A stretch of DNA of 8,601 bases, from positions 9,540 to 18,140 of the forward strand of contig DKYJ01000057.1 of NCBI GenBank assembly GCA_002493305.1, read 5' to 3'. Under the pieces are notes generated by a model. That model ran no database searches. It saw only the letters and a program-made list of their open reading frames with translations, and had not been told where the DNA came from. Position numbers and translations under genes: made by a program. This document shows positions 6,647 through 8,601 of this stretch, in pieces; position 1 is the stretch's first letter; each line of letters begins with the position of its first letter. Source of the DNA: Clostridiales bacterium UBA7103. Its GTDB lineage: Bacteria > Bacillota > Clostridia > Oscillospirales > Oscillospiraceae.

Positions 6647-7393
6647 ATGCTGAAGGTTCTGATCGTTGACGACGAGGTGATCGTCCGCAAGGGCATCGTT
6701 TTGGGCGTTGATTGGATGGCGATGGACTGCGTCATCGTGGGCGAGGCCGCAAACGGACTTGAGGGGCTTGAGGCGGCGGAAAGCTACAAGCCGAACCTCA
6801 TCATAACCGATGTGCGCATGCCGCATATGGACGGCATAGAGATGATGCGGGAGCTGCGGCGCCGCGGCTGCCGCGCCCACGCTATATTTCTCACGGCCTA
6901 TAACGACTTTGAATATGTGCGCTCCGCGGTGCAGATCGGGGCGGCGGATTATCTGCTCAAGCCCTTCCGCGATGAGGAGCTTGCCGCCGCCATCGAGCGG
7001 GTGCACCGGAAGGACGAGGAATTGTCCGAGCTGAGCCGCAAGGACATAATGCCCCTTGTCAAGGGCGATAAGAGCAAGTATGTGTTTGAGGCGCTCGGCT
7101 ACATCGCCGAGCACTATGCCGACAGTGATATAAACATCACCGGCATTGCGAAAAGCCTCGGCGTCAGCGAGGGGCACCTGAGCCATGTGTTCAAAAAAGA
7201 GACGAGCTACACAGTCGTGGGCTATCTGACCCAGTACCGCATACATATGGCCATGGAAATGCTGCGGGACTGCCGTCGCAAGGTATATGAGGTGGCCGAG
7301 GCGGTAGGCTATAAGGATGTGGCCTATTTCGGCAGCACCTTCAAAAAGCTTACGGGGCTGTCCCCCTCGGAATATCAGGACAGATGCCGGTGA
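6647..7393 (+). CDS. Response regulator, receiver plus AraC-type DNA-binding domain (YesN/HptR type)
   Basis: This 248-residue cytoplasmic transcription factor begins with a CheY-like receiver (about 1-121). It shows acidic pair Asp8-Asp9, phosphorylation site Asp55 in ITDVRMPHMDG, Thr83 and Lys105 in LLKPF. A short linker (about 122-145) leads to an AraC-family domain (about 146-246) with two helix-turn-helix units: INITGIAKSLGVSEGHLSHV, then VYEVAEAVGYKDVAYFGSTF, followed by the family signature KKLTGLSPSEYQ. It is short compared with many YesN proteins, which carry a long middle region, and close to the size I recall for HptR. Start 6647 gives the intact receiver N-terminus MLKVLIVDDE. It lies 1 bp after the kinase stop and completes the sensor operon. 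A likely target is the promoter just downstream, where an inverted repeat overlaps the promoter elements; this is inference. Confidence 0.95.
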   Translation: MLKVLIVDDEVIVRKGIVLGVDWMAMDCVIVGEAANGLEGLEAAESYKPNLIITDVRMPHMDGIEMMRELRRRGCRAHAIFLTAYNDFEYVRSAVQIGAADYLLKPFRDEELAAAIERVHRKDEELSELSRKDIMPLVKGDKSKYVFEALGYIAEHYADSDINITGIAKSLGVSEGHLSHVFKKETSYTVVGYLTQYRIHMAMEMLRDCRRKVYEVAEAVGYKDVAYFGSTFKKLTGLSPSEYQDRCR

Positions 7394-7402
7394 GACACCG
7401 GC
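7386..7402 (+). other. Small hairpin across the response-regulator stop codon
   Basis: GCCGGTG (7386-7392) pairs perfectly with CACCGGC (7396-7402) around a 3-nt loop. The TGA at 7391-7393 is part of it. No T-run follows, so it is at best a weak terminator or an mRNA 3'-end stabiliser. No better terminator is visible before the next promoter. Confidence 0.35.
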
Positions 7403-7472
7403 TGTTGTGAAAATTGAACAAAAACAGCTTTGAAATTTCTCCGATTCAGAAAATCCAATGTCAGAAATGACG

Positions 7473-7515
7473 GGATAATCGCAGTTTTGTCTTATTCTTA
7501 AACAGATGATTATCC
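7473..7515. promoter_or_regulatory. Inverted-repeat operator candidate
   Basis: GGATAATC (7473-7480) and its exact reverse complement GATTATCC (7508-7515) are separated by 27 bp and bracket the predicted -35 element. The right half ends 2 bp before the TATAAT box. The half-site centres are 35 bp apart, somewhat over three helical turns. Position and symmetry suggest a regulator site, and the adjacent AraC-type response regulator is the obvious candidate. An 8-bp repeat can occur by chance in AT-rich DNA, so this is moderate evidence. Confidence 0.4.
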
Positions 7516-7523
7516 TATATAAT
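7495..7523 (+). promoter_or_regulatory. Predicted promoter of the downstream solute-binding protein gene
   Basis: A consensus -10 box TATAAT (7518-7523) lies 17 bp after a poor -35-like TTCTTA (7495-7500). A strong -10 with a weak -35 fits a promoter that needs an activator. The expected start near 7530 gives a leader of about 40 nt. Confidence 0.5.
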
Positions 7524-7551
7524 ATATACAGCATCAGCGAACAATTATATG

Positions 7552-7559
7552 AAAAGGAG
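7552..7559 (+). promoter_or_regulatory. Ribosome binding site of the downstream lipoprotein gene
   Basis: AAAAGGAG (7552-7559) precedes the ATG at 7569 by 9 bp. It is an AG-rich, unobstructed site typical of well-translated Bacillota genes. Confidence 0.8.
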
Positions 7560-7568
7560 AAAATCAAA

Positions 7569-8601
7569 ATGAAAAAGTACCTTGCGCTGCTTCTCGCTTT
7601 GGCAATGGTGTTTACTCTGTGCGCCTGCGGCCAGAAGGCTGAAAAGCCTGCCGCCCCCGCTGAGAGCGAGGCCCCCGCAGAGGAGCCTGCCGCCGAGAAG
7701 GACTATTCCGGCTACACTATCCGTATTTACTCTAACTCCAACTCCACCGAGCGCACCACTTGGCTCATAAATGAGGCCAAGGACGCGGGCTTTACCATCA
7801 GCATTGATGATAACAGCGTTATCTCCGGTGATACCGCCGCTATCCAGGCCGCCAACGAGAATAAGGACGGCGATATCCTCTTCGGCCTTAACGAGACTCG
7901 CTGGAGTCAGGTCGTCAAGGGCGAATATGAAAACCTCAAGCTCGTTGACTGGACTCCCACCTGGGCTGACGAGGTCGGCGAGTACGCTTACCCCGGCGCT
8001 GCCTACGGTCTGGTCATCCAGAACGTCCTGATGCTTTACCGCACCGACGAGCTGGGCACCAACGGCGAAGCGCTGCACTTTGAGCACTGGGCCGATATCG
8101 TTGACTGCGGCTACACCTGGTACCGCCAGAACAAGGTCGGCGGCACCACCAACGCCAACATCAACTCCGCCATGCTCTACGCCTTTGTTGACCCTGAGTC
8201 TCCTGCCGGCGGCATCTCCATTGACGGCTGGAAGACCCTGTGGAACTACTGCGAGAACGGCAAGTTCTCCTCCGATGACAGCTATAAGTACGGCTTTGAT
8301 CCTCTGAACAAGGGCGATGTTGCTGTCTCCACCTTCTATTCCTCCTCCCTCTACGGCAAGATAGACGCTGCCGCTGAAAGCTCCGATAAGCCCATCCTCG
8401 GCGCGCTTGAGCCTGAAAACTGGGCTCTGGTCGATATTGACGACGGCACCTATTACATTGCTGAGTACATCGGCGTTCTGGATAAGGAAGGCCGTTCCGA
8501 GGAGGAGACCGAGGCTGTCAAGGCCTTTGCAGAGTGGTTCGGCTCCGCTGAGGTTCAGGCTGCCTGGGGCGAGGAGTTTGACTCCTATCCCTGCAACACC
8601 G
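7569..8601 (+). CDS. Lipoprotein ABC transporter solute-binding protein, truncated by window end
   Basis: 344 residues are visible with no stop before the window ends; probably only a small C-terminal part is missing. The N-terminus MKKYLALLLALAMVFTLCAC is a lipoprotein signal peptide with lipidation expected at Cys20. An Ala/Glu/Pro-rich tether follows (about 22-45). From about 47 the fold reads like a bacterial extracellular solute-binding protein of the AfuA/ThiB/polyamine-binding superfamily: YTIRIYSNSNSTERTTWLIN, GDILFGLNETRWSQ, YGLVIQNVLMLYRTDELG, and near the end ETEAVKAFAEWFGSAEVQAAWG. It is clearly a different protein from the importer's binding protein at 1-585, lacking the HDG and SFEIG signatures. 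It has its own promoter and codon use typical of high expression, and probably opens a second importer operon beyond the window. Substrate unknown. Confidence 0.88.
   Translation, partial: MKKYLALLLALAMVFTLCACGQKAEKPAAPAESEAPAEEPAAEKDYSGYTIRIYSNSNSTERTTWLINEAKDAGFTISIDDNSVISGDTAAIQAANENKDGDILFGLNETRWSQVVKGEYENLKLVDWTPTWADEVGEYAYPGAAYGLVIQNVLMLYRTDELGTNGEALHFEHWADIVDCGYTWYRQNKVGGTTNANINSAMLYAFVDPESPAGGISIDGWKTLWNYCENGKFSSDDSYKYGFDPLNKGDVAVSTFYSSSLYGKIDAAAESSDKPILGALEPENWALVDIDDGTYYIAEYIGVLDKEGRSEEETEAVKAFAEWFGSAEVQAAWGEEFDSYPCNT

Noticed and set aside
7386..7430. Terminator after the response regulator
   Set aside because: A 7-bp hairpin is present but lacks a T-run, and the further GCTGTT...AACAGC pairing has a long loop and only a short TTT. 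Neither is convincing as a terminator.
7446..7467. Direct repeat TCAGAAA at 7446-7452 and 7461-7467 as a possible AraC-type operator
   Set aside because: Seven bases in AT-rich DNA with 15-bp periodicity is weak and does not fit two helical turns; the GGATAATC inverted repeat is the better candidate.
6503..7567. 354-codon - strand reading frame opposite the response regulator
   Set aside because: The + strand has intact receiver and AraC motifs. The antisense frame runs through the regulatory intergenic region and has no recognisable domain.

Overview
The window looks like a chromosomal stretch from a fairly GC-rich (roughly 55-60% by eye) member of the Bacillota, most likely a gut Clostridia/Oscillospirales-type bacterium. 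The reasons are strong GGAGG-type ribosome binding sites, a TTG start, lipobox-anchored solute-binding proteins, and a YesM/YesN-type two-component pair. Taxonomy is inferred from style only; there is no rRNA or other marker gene here. All recognised genes lie on the + strand.

Layout. (1) 1-585: C-terminal part of an AfuA/FbpA-type (COG1840-like) extracellular solute-binding protein, closed by a strong intrinsic terminator (616-648). (2) 650-812: a foldback, MITE-like intergenic element. (3) 854-2566 and 2570-3649: a fused two-domain permease and an ATPase. With the first gene these form an AfuABC/FbpABC-type importer, ending in a second terminator (3684-3716). (4) 3750-3779: a good sigma-A-type promoter, followed at once by a second copy of the same MITE in the opposite orientation (3784-3945). 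(5) 3965-4951, 4948-6645 and 6647-7393: a tightly coupled trio of lipoprotein solute-binding protein, YesM-type sensor kinase and compact AraC-type response regulator. (6) 7394-7568: a regulatory intergenic region with a TATAAT box and a perfect 8-bp inverted repeat. (7) 7569-8601: a second, different lipoprotein solute-binding protein, cut by the window end and probably the first gene of another importer operon.

How the genes may work together. The SBP-kinase-regulator trio has the same gene composition, and sizes close to those I recall, as HptA-HptS-HptR of Staphylococcus aureus (sugar-phosphate sensing). It also resembles PgtC-PgtB-PgtA of Salmonella (phosphoglycerate sensing). Its neighbour is an AfuABC-type importer, a family whose AfuA branch binds sugar phosphates although it is usually annotated as iron(III) transport. 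The working model is a three-component sensor of an extracellular phosphorylated or other anionic metabolite. It would control one or both flanking importers. Substrate and regulon are inference. The two MITE copies, about 80% identical by hand alignment, are the main mobile signal and complicate start-codon choice for two genes.
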